DNA of 7,577 nt, from assembly GCA_013289785.1 (NCBI GenBank), contig JABCZE010000069.1, forward strand, positions 1 through 7,577, in the 5' to 3' direction. A program made the position numbers and the translations under genes. The notes under the pieces are model-generated. The model saw only the letters and a list, made by a program, of their open reading frames with translations. It was not told the DNA's origin and did no database searches. This document shows, one piece after another, positions 1-6,632 of the stretch (position 1 is its first letter; each line of letters starts with the position of its first letter). The DNA is from Vulcanimicrobiota bacterium. GTDB taxonomy: Bacteria; Vulcanimicrobiota; Vulcanimicrobiia; Vulcanimicrobiales; Vulcanimicrobiaceae.

Positions 1-1276
1 GGAGTCGTTCGAGGTCCAGACGCCCGGCGCCGGCCAAGCGATCGCGGACGCGGATGACGTACGTGCGTGGCTCGCGCGAAAGATCGTCGCGCAGCCGGAC
101 GCCCGGAAGGACGACGCCGATGTCGGCGGCCAGCGCCCGGCGCACCTCTCCAATGCGGTCGAGCAATGCGTCGGCGAGCGGCGGCGCCAGCAATTGCGCT
201 AGGTCCGCGCCGATTTCGATCGCCACCGCGTCGACACCCACGAGGCCGAGCGCGAGCTCGGGACGGCGCATTGCGTTCCGCTTGACGCGCTCGCGCGCGT
301 CGGCCGCTTCGCCGTCGGCGCGCCGGCGATTTCGCTGCGCGAGAGCGGCCAGGCCGAATGCGCTCGTACCCAACGCGAAAAAGAGTGGCCGGGGCAGTGC
401 CGGTACGAGTGCCAGCGCGAGCAGCAAGCCACCCGCGCTGCGCAAAACGTCGGGCCGCGCAAAGAGCTGCGTCGCCAGGTCCGCACCCAGCGCTCCATCG
501 GTTGCGACCCTCGTCACCATCATGCCCATCGCCGTCGATATTAGGAAGGCCGGCAGCGTGGTAACCAGCGCGTTGCCGATCGACAGCAAGGCGAAGGTCT
601 GCACCGCGTCGAGCGGGGCGAGGCCGTGGTAGGCGATCCCCACGAGAACTCCGCCGGCGAGATTGAGGGCGACGATTAAGAGCGACGCAATCGCATCGCC
701 TTTGACAAACTTTCCCGCACCATCCATCGCTCCGTAGAAATCCGCTTCTTGCTGCACGGCTTCGCGCTTGCGCCGCGCACCGTCGGCGTCCAAAGCGCCG
801 GCGTGCACGTCGGCATCGATCGCCATCTGCTTCCCAGGCATCGCGTCGAGCGTAAAGCGAGCGGCCACTTCGGCAACGCGCTGCGAACCGCTCGCGATCA
901 CGACGAACTGAATGGTAACCAAGATCGCAAAGACGATGACGCCGACGACCAAGTTCCCACCAACGACGAACGCTCCGAAGGCTGGAATGATCGCGCCGAC
1001 GGCACCCGGCGTTGCTCCGTTCGTAAGGATAAGCCGCGTCGCCGAAACGTCGAGCGAGAGCCGAAAGAGCGTCGCGATGAGGAGAGCCGGCGCGAAGGCC
1101 GAGAACTCGAGCGGGTCGTCAACCGTGACGGAAAGCAAGAGCACGAGCGCCGATCCGAAGACGTTGATGCCGAGCAAGAGATCGAGCAGCCACGGCGGCA
1201 ACGGCACGATCAAGACCGCGACGATCGTCAGCAGCAATGCTGCAAAGATATAGACGGCGCGCTTATGCGAGGTCAT
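1..1276 (-). CDS. flhA: FlhA, flagellar type III export gate protein (3' end beyond window)
   Basis: FlhA is the large inner-membrane export-gate subunit. Its membrane part couples proton flow to export and its cytoplasmic part docks chaperone-substrate complexes. I translated an uninterrupted frame of 425 residues from the ATG at 1276 to the window edge; family members are usually near 690, so the end of the cytoplasmic domain is missing. Hydrophobic segments lie at about residues 7-50, 59-84, 91-130, 195-218, 222-256 and 288-313, in line with the family's eight helices. The FHIPEP signature is clear at about 133-156, with RVAEVAARFTLDAMPGKQ then MAIDAD. FVKGDAIA at 190-197 carries the conserved acidic residue of the pore region. 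After about residue 345 the cytoplasmic domain begins, including RIGEVRR and a divergent RLRDDL where RIRDN is usual. The start forms ATGA with the flhB stop and has an AGGAG site 8 nt upstream. The non-flagellar homologue SctV is the alternative. Confidence 0.95.
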   Translation of the reverse strand, partial: MTSHKRAVYIFAALLLTIVAVLIVPLPPWLLDLLLGINVFGSALVLLLSVTVDDPLEFSAFAPALLIATLFRLSLDVSATRLILTNGATPGAVGAIIPAFGAFVVGGNLVVGVIVFAILVTIQFVVIASGSQRVAEVAARFTLDAMPGKQMAIDADVHAGALDADGARRKREAVQQEADFYGAMDGAGKFVKGDAIASLLIVALNLAGGVLVGIAYHGLAPLDAVQTFALLSIGNALVTTLPAFLISTAMGMMVTRVATDGALGADLATQLFARPDVLRSAGGLLLALALVPALPRPLFFALGTSAFGLAALAQRNRRRADGEAADARERVKRNAMRRPELALGLVGVDAVAIEIGADLAQLLAPPLADALLDRIGEVRRALAADIGVVLPGVRLRDDLSREPRTYVIRVRDRLAGAGRLDLERL

Positions 1277-2283
1277 CGCGCGATCTCCTCGGCGCGCATC
1301 AGCGCGGCGACTACCTCTGCGACGGCAACGTAATGCGCCGGGGCAATCGGCTCACCAGGCCGTCCATCGCGATAGAGCGCGCGCGCCAGCGCTGCGTCCC
1401 CCACGATCGGAACTCCGTGGATCGCCGCGAGCTCGCGGACGCGCGCGGCCGCCTCGTCTCGGGCTCGTACGAGCACCTCGGGAACGGGAATGCGCGGCGG
1501 TCGATACGCCAAAGCCACCGCCACGTGCGTCGGGTTCACGACGACGAATGCCGCCTCTTTGACCCGCACCAGAGCGCCCCGCAGCAAGGCGCGGTGCAGC
1601 GACCGCCGCCGGCCTCTCGCCAGCGCGTCACCCTCTTCTTCCTTTACCTCACGTTTGCGCTCTTCGAAGCTCATGCGCAGCTTTCGCAGCCACGACGTGC
1701 GCGCTGCGCCGAACTCCGCCAGCGAAAAGATTAACCCGACCGCACCGCCCGCGAAGGCTACGCGCTGTGCCGCGGACCACACTTCGTCAACGGTCTGCGG
1801 GAGATCCGGCGAACGGATCATCGCCGCGGCGGCGGCCGTTAGCACCGGTGTCATTGCCAGCGCAGCGCTGAGAAATGCGAACGCCGCGCGCAGGGAATGG
1901 CTCACCGTCTCGCGCGAAAGAATTCGTCGCATGCCCTCTATCGGGTTCAGCCGCTCGATCTTCGCGGTTATCGGCACCAGCGCGAGACCGCCGCTTTGAG
2001 CAACGCAGGCGATCGTTCCCGCGATCGACGCGGCGCCGATTGGAACGAGCGCGACGGCCAGCACGAGCGCGCTCGATGGGGCCGGCGCGAACGATTGCGA
2101 GCGGACGATCGCGTCTGCCGCGACGGATCCGAAGCGCGCCGCGCTCGCGACGATCGCCAAACCTGCCGCTGCAAAGGAAACGTTCGCCGCAAGCTCGCTC
2201 GCGCGCGCAACGTTGCCTTCGCGCTTCGCCTTTGCGATGCGACGGGGCGTCGCTTCGAAGGTCTTCTCTGCGCCGTCGCTCAC
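1273..2283 (-). CDS. flhB: FlhB, export apparatus switch protein with NPTH autocleavage site
   Basis: FlhB sits in the inner membrane next to the FliPQR gate. After self-cleavage it switches export from rod/hook to filament-type substrates. The protein is 336 residues, slightly shorter than the usual 350-380. I chose the GTG at 2283 because it forms a GTGA overlap with the fliR stop and places the typical opening EKTFEATPRRIAKAKREGNV near the N-terminus; an in-frame ATG at 2538 would add 85 Arg-rich residues opposite fliR. Four hydrophobic helices fill about residues 30-205, with ERLNPIEGMRRILS in the central loop. The cytoplasmic part begins around ERKREVKEEEGD, which lacks the proline usual after EGD. 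The autocleavage motif NPTH is intact at about 250-253 in FVVVNPTHVAVALAY. The stop overlaps the flhA start. SctU is the alternative, but the flagellar context favours FlhB. Confidence 0.95.
   Translation of the reverse strand: MSDGAEKTFEATPRRIAKAKREGNVARASELAANVSFAAAGLAIVASAARFGSVAADAIVRSQSFAPAPSSALVLAVALVPIGAASIAGTIACVAQSGGLALVPITAKIERLNPIEGMRRILSRETVSHSLRAAFAFLSAALAMTPVLTAAAAAMIRSPDLPQTVDEVWSAAQRVAFAGGAVGLIFSLAEFGAARTSWLRKLRMSFEERKREVKEEEGDALARGRRRSLHRALLRGALVRVKEAAFVVVNPTHVAVALAYRPPRIPVPEVLVRARDEAAARVRELAAIHGVPIVGDAALARALYRDGRPGEPIAPAHYVAVAEVVAALMRAEEIAR
1285..1289 (-). promoter_or_regulatory. Shine-Dalgarno site of flhA
   Basis: AGGAG on the minus strand lies 8 nt upstream of the flhA ATG, inside the 3' end of flhB. 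It supports this start independently of the ATGA overlap. It suggests flhA can be initiated de novo as well as by coupling to flhB. Most other overlapping starts in this block have no comparable site. Confidence 0.6.
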
Positions 2284-2996
2284 TTCACCGTGCCGGGAAT
2301 TCCGAGCATCGGCGGCGGTACGCGGCCGGCGGCAAGCGGCACGACGATCGCGGTTGCGATCAACGCGGCGGCGAACGCCAGCGGAAAGGCGAGCGTAAAC
2401 GTTCCGAAGCGTGGAATGACGCGAGAGAGCGTGCCGAGCGCGATTTGGACGACGAAGGCCAGACCCAGCGCCGGCGCGGCGACCTGGAGCGCCACCACGA
2501 GAAAGTTTTCGGCAAAGACGGCTGTATACGAGGCCCACGCGCCGGCGTGAAGCGGCGATAGCAGCGGTATGCGCGCGAAGCTCTGCGCGAAGCCCAGCAG
2601 CGTCAAACGGTACGCACCGGTAAGAAAGAAGGCGCCGGTGAACGCCAGCGACCAGACGCGCCCGAACCCGCTCGGCGCTACCAGCACGACGCTGGGCGCG
2701 ATGGCTTTAACGCCGACATAATCGTCGACGATCCGGCCCCCGGTGTAAGCGCCGTCGTAGACCAACGAGGCCGTCATTCCGATCGCGCTTCCCAGCAAGA
2801 ACTCGACGAGCAACGCGGCGACGAAGGCGCCGCCGGTGACGCGAGGTTGCGCGCCGCCAAGACTCGGCGCGATAAGCATTGCTAAGACGAGGGCAAACCC
2901 GCCGCGGACCGACGCGGGAACGCTTGGATGGGAAAAGCCCGGAGCTCGGAAGACAAAGCCGGCGCAGCGTGCCAGAACGAACAGACCCACTACCAT
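2280..2996 (-). CDS. fliR: FliR, flagellar export gate membrane protein
   Basis: FliR is part of the FliP-FliQ-FliR helical assembly that forms the central export channel. The 238-residue product is slightly short for the family (about 260) and is almost entirely hydrophobic. Recognisable features are the N-terminal LARCAGFVFRAPGFSHPSVP at about 8-27 followed by SVRGGFAL, where family members have similar APxFG/VPxxVR text. A GMTASLVYDGAYTGGRIVDD stretch lies at about 73-92, and SRVIPRFGTFTLAFPLAF at about 191-208 stands where most FliR proteins carry a PQxNVF-like sequence, so this member is divergent. The ATG start at 2996 lies inside the end of fliQ (7-nt overlap). No in-frame ATG, GTG or TTG was found in the roughly 25 nt just upstream, and there is no Shine-Dalgarno site, which suggests coupling to fliQ. 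The stop overlaps the flhB GTG. Confidence 0.93.
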   Translation of the reverse strand: MVVGLFVLARCAGFVFRAPGFSHPSVPASVRGGFALVLAMLIAPSLGGAQPRVTGGAFVAALLVEFLLGSAIGMTASLVYDGAYTGGRIVDDYVGVKAIAPSVVLVAPSGFGRVWSLAFTGAFFLTGAYRLTLLGFAQSFARIPLLSPLHAGAWASYTAVFAENFLVVALQVAAPALGLAFVVQIALGTLSRVIPRFGTFTLAFPLAFAAALIATAIVVPLAAGRVPPPMLGIPGTVK

Positions 2997-3259
2997 ACCG
3001 CGCTGAGCGACGGGATGGCGGCGAGCGCTCGATCGAAGAGCGTCACGAGCAACTGCATCCCGGCACCGCCGAAAACCGCTACGGTAAAGCCGACCGCGAG
3101 GATCTTCGGTAAGAGCGTCAGCGTCTGCTCCTGCACTTGCGTCGCCGCCTGCACGACCGCAACGGCAGTTCCGACCAGTGCTGCGACGGCCAGCATCGGC
3201 AACGCAATGACGGCCGTGGTAAGCAGAGCATCGTGCAGCAGTCCGTCCAGAGCCTCCAC
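2990..3259 (-). CDS. fliQ: FliQ, flagellar export gate membrane protein
   Basis: FliQ is the small two-helix subunit of the export gate; several copies surround the FliP/FliR core. The 89-residue length is exactly typical. Two hydrophobic hairpin segments lie at about residues 12-36 and 50-74. They flank the conserved loop QAATQVQEQTLTLLPKI at about 37-53, which matches the family's QAxTQIQExTLxFxPK pattern. The start is a GTG at 3259. An in-frame TAG lies five codons upstream, so no longer form is possible, and there is no strong ribosome binding site. The 34 bp before it separate it from metF, and the TAG stop overlaps the fliR start by 7 nt. The split of fliP from fliQ by metF is unusual, as these two are normally adjacent. 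Confidence 0.95.
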   Translation of the reverse strand: MEALDGLLHDALLTTAVIALPMLAVAALVGTAVAVVQAATQVQEQTLTLLPKILAVGFTVAVFGGAGMQLLVTLFDRALAAIPSLSAVW

Positions 3260-3277
3260 CCGTTCACGCTACACGGA

Positions 3278-3300
3278 GGCCGTTACGGCCGTTTTACGGC
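3278..3300. other. Two overlapping short inverted repeats between metF and fliQ
   Basis: Two 13-base inverted repeats, each with 5-bp arms and a 3-base loop, overlap by three bases: GGCCGTTACGGCC at 3278-3290 and GCCGTTTTACGGC at 3288-3300. The second covers the metF stop codon. Because they share bases they could form only one at a time. There is no T-run, so a classical terminator is unlikely. They might weakly attenuate, stabilise or space the transcript before fliQ, or be chance in GC-rich DNA. Confidence 0.3.
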
Positions 3301-4205
3301 GTTGTTATGCTCCTGGAAGCGTGGAGTGCGGGGCGCCACGCGCTGGCCGCCAGAAGCGACGAGACGATAGCGCGCGTTGCCGGCGAACGGTTGAGCGTAT
3401 AGAAGTGCAGCCCCGGCACGCCGCTCTGCAGCAACCCGAGCGCCTGCATCGATGCGTACGCTACTCCCAAGTCTTCGACCGCCTTGACGTCACCTTTGCG
3501 CGCTTCCATCTCGACGTGCAGCTTCGGGGGGATGCTGGCACCGCAGAGCGCCACAAACCGCTGTATTTGGCTGAAGTTTGTGATCGGCATCAATCCAGGA
3601 AGGATTGGCAGGGTGATGCCGGCCTCGCGGACTCGGCGCTCGAATGCGAAAAACAGCGCGTTGTCAAAGAAGAGTTGCGAGACCAAAAAATCGGCGCCGG
3701 CTTCCGCCTTTAGCTTGAGCGCCGCCAGATCTGCATCGAGCGTCGTCGCCTCCGGATGTTTCTCCGGGTAGCACGCAGCCCCGATGCAGAAGTCGTAGTT
3801 GCGCCGCAACATGGCAATGAGCTCGTTGGCATGTTCGAAACCTCCCGCGGCTGGGACGAACGGCGAGCCCGGCGCAGGATCCCCGCGCAACGCCAAAACG
3901 TTCTCGATGCCGGCTCGTGCCAGCTCCTCGAGCAGCGCCCGCAGTTCGGCGCGGCTGGCGCCGATGCAGGTGACGTGCGCGACCACCGTCAGCCCGATAT
4001 CGCGCTGAATCTGCTTCGCGAGCGCGACGGTTCTGGCGCGCGTCGAACCGCCGGCGCCGTAGGTAATCGACACAAAAGCGGGCCGCAATGGCGCAAGCGC
4101 CTCAATTGCCGCCACGAGCTGCCGCGAACCGGCATCGTCTTTGGGTGGGAAAAACTCGAACGAAAAGAACGGCCGCTGATTCGCGAGCGCGTCACTGATG
4201 CGCAT
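3294..4205 (-). CDS. metF: Methylenetetrahydrofolate reductase (MetF)
   Basis: This cytosolic FAD enzyme reduces 5,10-methylene-tetrahydrofolate to 5-methyl-tetrahydrofolate with NAD(P)H, supplying methyl groups for methionine and hence S-adenosylmethionine. The 303-residue length is typical of bacterial MetF (E. coli about 296). The TIM-barrel landmarks are present: FFSFEFFPPK at 13-22 with the catalytic glutamate at 17 (equivalent to Glu28 in E. coli), VSITYGAGGS at about 45-54, VLALRGDP with the flavin/folate-site aspartate at 109 (equivalent to Asp120), the strand FLVSQLFFD, PILPGLMPI, and the C-terminal GLHFYTLNRS. The gene appears intact. It lies 12 bp after fliP with a good AAGGAAG site and 34 bp before fliQ, so it should be co-transcribed with the export genes. 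It has no known structural role in flagella, so its place here is the oddest feature of the layout. Confidence 0.97.
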   Translation of the reverse strand: MRISDALANQRPFFSFEFFPPKDDAGSRQLVAAIEALAPLRPAFVSITYGAGGSTRARTVALAKQIQRDIGLTVVAHVTCIGASRAELRALLEELARAGIENVLALRGDPAPGSPFVPAAGGFEHANELIAMLRRNYDFCIGAACYPEKHPEATTLDADLAALKLKAEAGADFLVSQLFFDNALFFAFERRVREAGITLPILPGLMPITNFSQIQRFVALCGASIPPKLHVEMEARKGDVKAVEDLGVAYASMQALGLLQSGVPGLHFYTLNRSPATRAIVSSLLAASAWRPALHASRSITTP

Positions 4206-4212
4206 CTAGCCA

Positions 4213-4219
4213 CTTCCTT
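4213..4219 (-). promoter_or_regulatory. Shine-Dalgarno site of metF overlapping the fliP stop
   Basis: AAGGAAG on the minus strand begins within the TAA stop of fliP and ends 7 nt before the metF ATG. It is the best ribosome binding site in the block. It shows that metF is read from the same transcript as fliP but with its own strong initiation, unlike its overlapping neighbours. Confidence 0.6.
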
Positions 4220-4877
4220 ATCGAAAGCTGCCCGCGACGCCTCCGCACAGCAGCGCCCAGCCATCGACCATGACGAAGAGCAGCAGCTTGACCGGCAGCG
4301 AGACGACGGGCGGGCTGAGCATCATCATTCCCAAACCCATCAACATGGCGGCCACCGCCAAATCGATCGCCACGAAGGGAAGGTAGAGCGCAAAGCCGAT
4401 CGCAAACGCGCTGCGAAGCTCGCCTACGACGAAGGCCGGAACCAGAACCGTGATCGGTGCTTGCCGCTCGGGCTCGGGCGCGCGGTGGGCGACTCGCTCG
4501 AAGAGCGCGACGTCCGCCGCCCGCGTCTGTCGCAGCATGAACGATCGGAGCGGTCCCATCGTACGCGTCAGCGCTTGTGACGGCGAAAGCCGTCCTTGGG
4601 AATACGGATCGAGCGCATCGCGGCCGATTTGCTGCGCGGTGGGCGCCATCACGACCAACGTCAGGACCAGCGCCAAACCCGTGAGGACCGCATTGGGCGG
4701 CAGCGCCGAGGCACCGATCGCCGAGCGCACCAGCGAGAGCACGACGACGATGCGAACGAAGGAGGTGCACATCACCAGCACGAGCGGCACCAGCGAGAGC
4801 ATCGTCAGACTGACGAGCAGGTCCAGTGGCTGCGCACCATGCCGGCTCGCGGAGCCCAAGAACGCCTCCAGGTTCAC
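4218..4877 (-). CDS. fliP: FliP, flagellar export gate core protein without signal peptide
   Basis: FliP forms the pentameric core of the export channel with FliR. The 219-residue product carries the family hallmarks: MCTSFVRIVVVLSLVRSAIG at 36-55 followed by PPNAVLTGLALVLT, PAFVVGELRSAFAIGF at about 147-162, then LPFVAIDL and the methionine-rich MGLGMMMLSPP at about 180-190, which matches the gasket-loop region. Hydrophobic helices lie at about 19-50, 63-80, 154-180 and 190-213. The GTG start at 4877 overlaps the fliN stop as GTGA. At this start the protein begins directly near the mature end of typical FliP and lacks the cleaved signal peptide of enteric FliP (about 245 residues). This resembles SctR of injectisomes. 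The stop is followed closely by metF instead of fliQ. No fliO can fit between fliN and fliP. Confidence 0.95.
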   Translation of the reverse strand: MNLEAFLGSASRHGAQPLDLLVSLTMLSLVPLVLVMCTSFVRIVVVLSLVRSAIGASALPPNAVLTGLALVLTLVVMAPTAQQIGRDALDPYSQGRLSPSQALTRTMGPLRSFMLRQTRAADVALFERVAHRAPEPERQAPITVLVPAFVVGELRSAFAIGFALYLPFVAIDLAVAAMLMGLGMMMLSPPVVSLPVKLLLFVMVDGWALLCGGVAGSFR

Positions 4878-5161
4878 GGCGAAGATTGAAGTGTGAGAAG
4901 CTCGGTTATTCGCAAACCAAAGCTCTCGTCGACGGAGACGATCTCGCCGCGCGCGATGGGCCTGTTATTCACGAGCAGTTCGACGGGCGCGTTCGCCGCC
5001 CGGTCCAGCTCCACGACCGAGCCAGTGCCCAGCTTAAGAATTTCGGCGACCGACATTTTGCAGCTGCCGAGTTCGACCGTTAGGTGCAACGGCACGTGCA
5101 TCAATAAGCCGAGATTATCGGCTTGTGCAGCCTTCCCCGGGTCCGCCGAAGCCGGGTTCAC
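4874..5161 (-). CDS. fliN: FliN, flagellar motor switch / C-ring protein
   Basis: FliN forms the lower C-ring with FliM and helps bring export substrates to the ATPase and gate. The 95-residue protein is nearly all one SpoA domain (about residues 20-92). The text VPLHLTVELGSCKMSVAEIL, LGTGSVVELDRAANAPVELL, VNNRPIARGEIVSVDESFG and LRITEL follows the family consensus closely. I chose the GTG at 5161 because it forms GTGA with the stop of the upstream fliM-like gene; a purine-rich GGGGAG lies just upstream but closer than ideal. An open frame extends up to 5542, but that stretch is Arg-rich, lies opposite the FliM-like C-terminus, and has no family similarity. The protein lacks the long N-terminal tail of many FliN proteins, which often helps bind FliH. 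The stop overlaps the fliP start. Confidence 0.93.
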   Translation of the reverse strand: MNPASADPGKAAQADNLGLLMHVPLHLTVELGSCKMSVAEILKLGTGSVVELDRAANAPVELLVNNRPIARGEIVSVDESFGLRITELLTLQSSP

Positions 5162-5913
5162 GTCTCCCCGCCAACAGCTTCGACGTGCAACGCATAGTGG
5201 CCATTTCTCACGCCGCACGCTCCGTGTGCCAAGCTCCGCCCGTGCGCGCGCAGCGCACATCGCTGCAAGTCGTGCGAGCGAAACGTCAGAATCGACCCGG
5301 GACGCAGCCCGGCTACGGCGCGGCTCGGAATCCGCCCGAGGTCGAGCGTTGCACGAGCAGTTAGCGAGACTGCCGCTAAGTGACCAATCTCGACGCAGCC
5401 CCGCGGCTCGGGCGACGGATCGCGAGAGAGAGCGATTCCGATGCGGACCGCAATCGGCTCCTCGATGAGAAGCTCGAAATAGGTTGCGTAGCCCTCGATC
5501 GCGCCGACCCGCTCGACGCTCCGGTTTTCCCGCGTTCCGCAAACCGATCCGAGGTGCGCGGCAATTGCGTGGACCGTTCGATCCAAAACATCACGTTCGA
5601 TCGGCGAAAGCTCGCGTTCGCGGTGGACGATCCCTTCGCCGAAGAGCGCCGCAACCAATGAGAGTGCGTCGGCGGAGCGGAGAACGATCGCCGCATCGGC
5701 GATGCTACCTCGCACGCGATAGAGAACCGCGCCATCCAGGATCGTAGGCCACGCCAGCAGCGGCGGAATGGACGGCTCGAAGAGCCGCATCTCAACGGGT
5801 GAACTCAAGATTGACGTAAGCGTCTCGCGAACGCCGTTAGCGACCACGCAGGCGGCGCTGGGCGGCAGAGCCGATCGCGGCCCGAATACCGGTTTGATGA
5901 TGCGTTTGCTCAC
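5158..5913 (-). CDS. fliM: FliM-like motor switch / C-ring protein, short and divergent
   Basis: The protein has 251 residues, against about 320-340 for normal FliM. What supports the call is position (directly before fliN), a C-terminal SpoA-like domain at about 183-248 (LTARATLDLGRIPSRAVAGL, LRPGSILTF), and a weak CheC-like middle domain at about 30-160. In the middle domain, LSPIERDVLDRTVHAIAAHL at about 102-121 resembles the FliM helix that reads LTxxEQxVxxRIV, and YFELLIEEPIAVRIGIALS resembles the strand before the SpoA part. The N-terminal CheY-binding peptide (EIDALF-like) is absent: the protein opens MSKRIIKPVFGPRS. I also see no clear GGxG FliG-binding motif. The GTG start overlaps the rod-protein stop as GTGA. 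The family is likely; whether it acts as a true rotary switch or more like SctQ of injectisomes is unresolved. Confidence 0.75.
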   Translation of the reverse strand: MSKRIIKPVFGPRSALPPSAACVVANGVRETLTSILSSPVEMRLFEPSIPPLLAWPTILDGAVLYRVRGSIADAAIVLRSADALSLVAALFGEGIVHRERELSPIERDVLDRTVHAIAAHLGSVCGTRENRSVERVGAIEGYATYFELLIEEPIAVRIGIALSRDPSPEPRGCVEIGHLAAVSLTARATLDLGRIPSRAVAGLRPGSILTFRSHDLQRCALRAHGRSLAHGACGVRNGHYALHVEAVGGET

Positions 5914-6632
5914 TTCACAAGGTCCATTGCCGTCTTGCCGAGATGCGCTTTTGCCTGCTCGGCCGCCCGCAGCGCGTCGAACGCAATGTAGGCATCTTTG
6001 AGCCTGGCGAGGCTCTCGTCGAGGTCGATGCGGCTTCGCTCGCGCTGCATCGGCCGCAGCGCCGGAAAGTTTACGTCGCCCGGGATTCCCAGTTGAGGCT
6101 GCACCCCTGCCGGCGGAATGCTGCGGCTGCCGTCCGCAGTTGCAAGGCGAGTGCCGGCTGGAAAACGCGCCAGCGCAACGCGGCCGGCGACGACGCGCTG
6201 CGTCTTTCGCAATCCGCTGCGCGGATCGACGGTGACGCGCTCGTAGACGAAGCTCCCATCGCGTTCGATGTGGGGATCGTTCGCTCGTCCGAGCGCTTCG
6301 TCAACCGCATCGATTCTCAAATCCGAAAGGTCGCTCCCGGCAGACGCAAAGCCGCGGACCGGCTCTCCCTCGTCGTCGAGCAGCCGGCCATAGCGAAGCA
6401 CAAACGATCCGTCGCGAGTGTAACCAACCTCGCCGCGTTGGTTGTGCGTAACGAAATAAAGGTCGTCGGCTGCGCTGACGGCGAGCGGGTCGAGGGTGAA
6501 GTCCGAGGCGGGTCGCGCCGTTGCGACGTCGTTGTATCGTGCGACGGAGCCCGGCGTAAACGCGCGGCGAACGTCGTCGGCACGCTCGCTGATGCGATCG
6601 AGCGCGGCACTGAGGGCCGGATTTAAGAACAT
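5910..6632 (-). CDS. FlgF/FlgG-family flagellar rod protein, divergent N-terminus
   Basis: This 240-residue protein belongs to the axial rod/hook family exported through the gate to build the flagellar rod. The central beta domain is the clearest match: DLYFVTHNQRGEVGYTRDGS at about 57-76, then GRLLDDEGEPVRGF at 82-95, equivalent to the family's YTRDGxFxxDxxGxLVxxxGxPVxG. RVALARFPAGTRLATADGSR at about 151-170 matches the region before the C-terminus of FlgG. The C-terminal helix (about 199-240) resembles the family's coiled-coil end, with DLDESLARLKDAYIAFDALR. Against this, the N-terminal helix lacks the NNLANxxTxGFK-like signature that marks nearly all rod and hook proteins. The ATG at 6632 has GAGG 6 nt upstream and overlaps the preceding gene by 10 nt. 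FlgF versus FlgG cannot be decided, so no symbol is given. Confidence 0.8.
   Translation of the reverse strand: MFLNPALSAALDRISERADDVRRAFTPGSVARYNDVATARPASDFTLDPLAVSAADDLYFVTHNQRGEVGYTRDGSFVLRYGRLLDDEGEPVRGFASAGSDLSDLRIDAVDEALGRANDPHIERDGSFVYERVTVDPRSGLRKTQRVVAGRVALARFPAGTRLATADGSRSIPPAGVQPQLGIPGDVNFPALRPMQRERSRIDLDESLARLKDAYIAFDALRAAEQAKAHLGKTAMDLVK

Noticed and set aside
54..1333. Plus-strand frames of 190-195 residues at the left end (54-632, 749-1333)
   Set aside because: They are antisense to flhA, which reads without interruption and carries the FHIPEP signature; their composition is Arg/Asp/Glu-skewed and repetitive in the manner of shadow frames.
1273..2538. A longer FlhB starting at the ATG at 2538
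   Set aside because: The extra 85 residues are Arg-rich and opposite in frame to fliR; the GTG at 2283 gives the family-typical N-terminus and a GTGA overlap.
1875..4580. Long open frames on the plus strand (for example 1875-2561, 2928-3713 and 3756-4580)
   Set aside because: They lie opposite well-recognised minus-strand genes, are very rich in Arg, Ala and Ser with no family similarity, and are the expected shadow of GC-rich codon usage.
4727..4801. A 15-base direct repeat (4727-4741 and 4787-4801) 60 bases apart
   Set aside because: Both copies encode LSLV within fliP membrane helices using the same codons; coincidence of protein sequence is sufficient.
4874..5542. A longer FliN starting at 5542
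   Set aside because: The added 127 residues have no SpoA or other similarity and overlap the FliM-like coding frame; the GTG at 5161 forms a GTGA junction.
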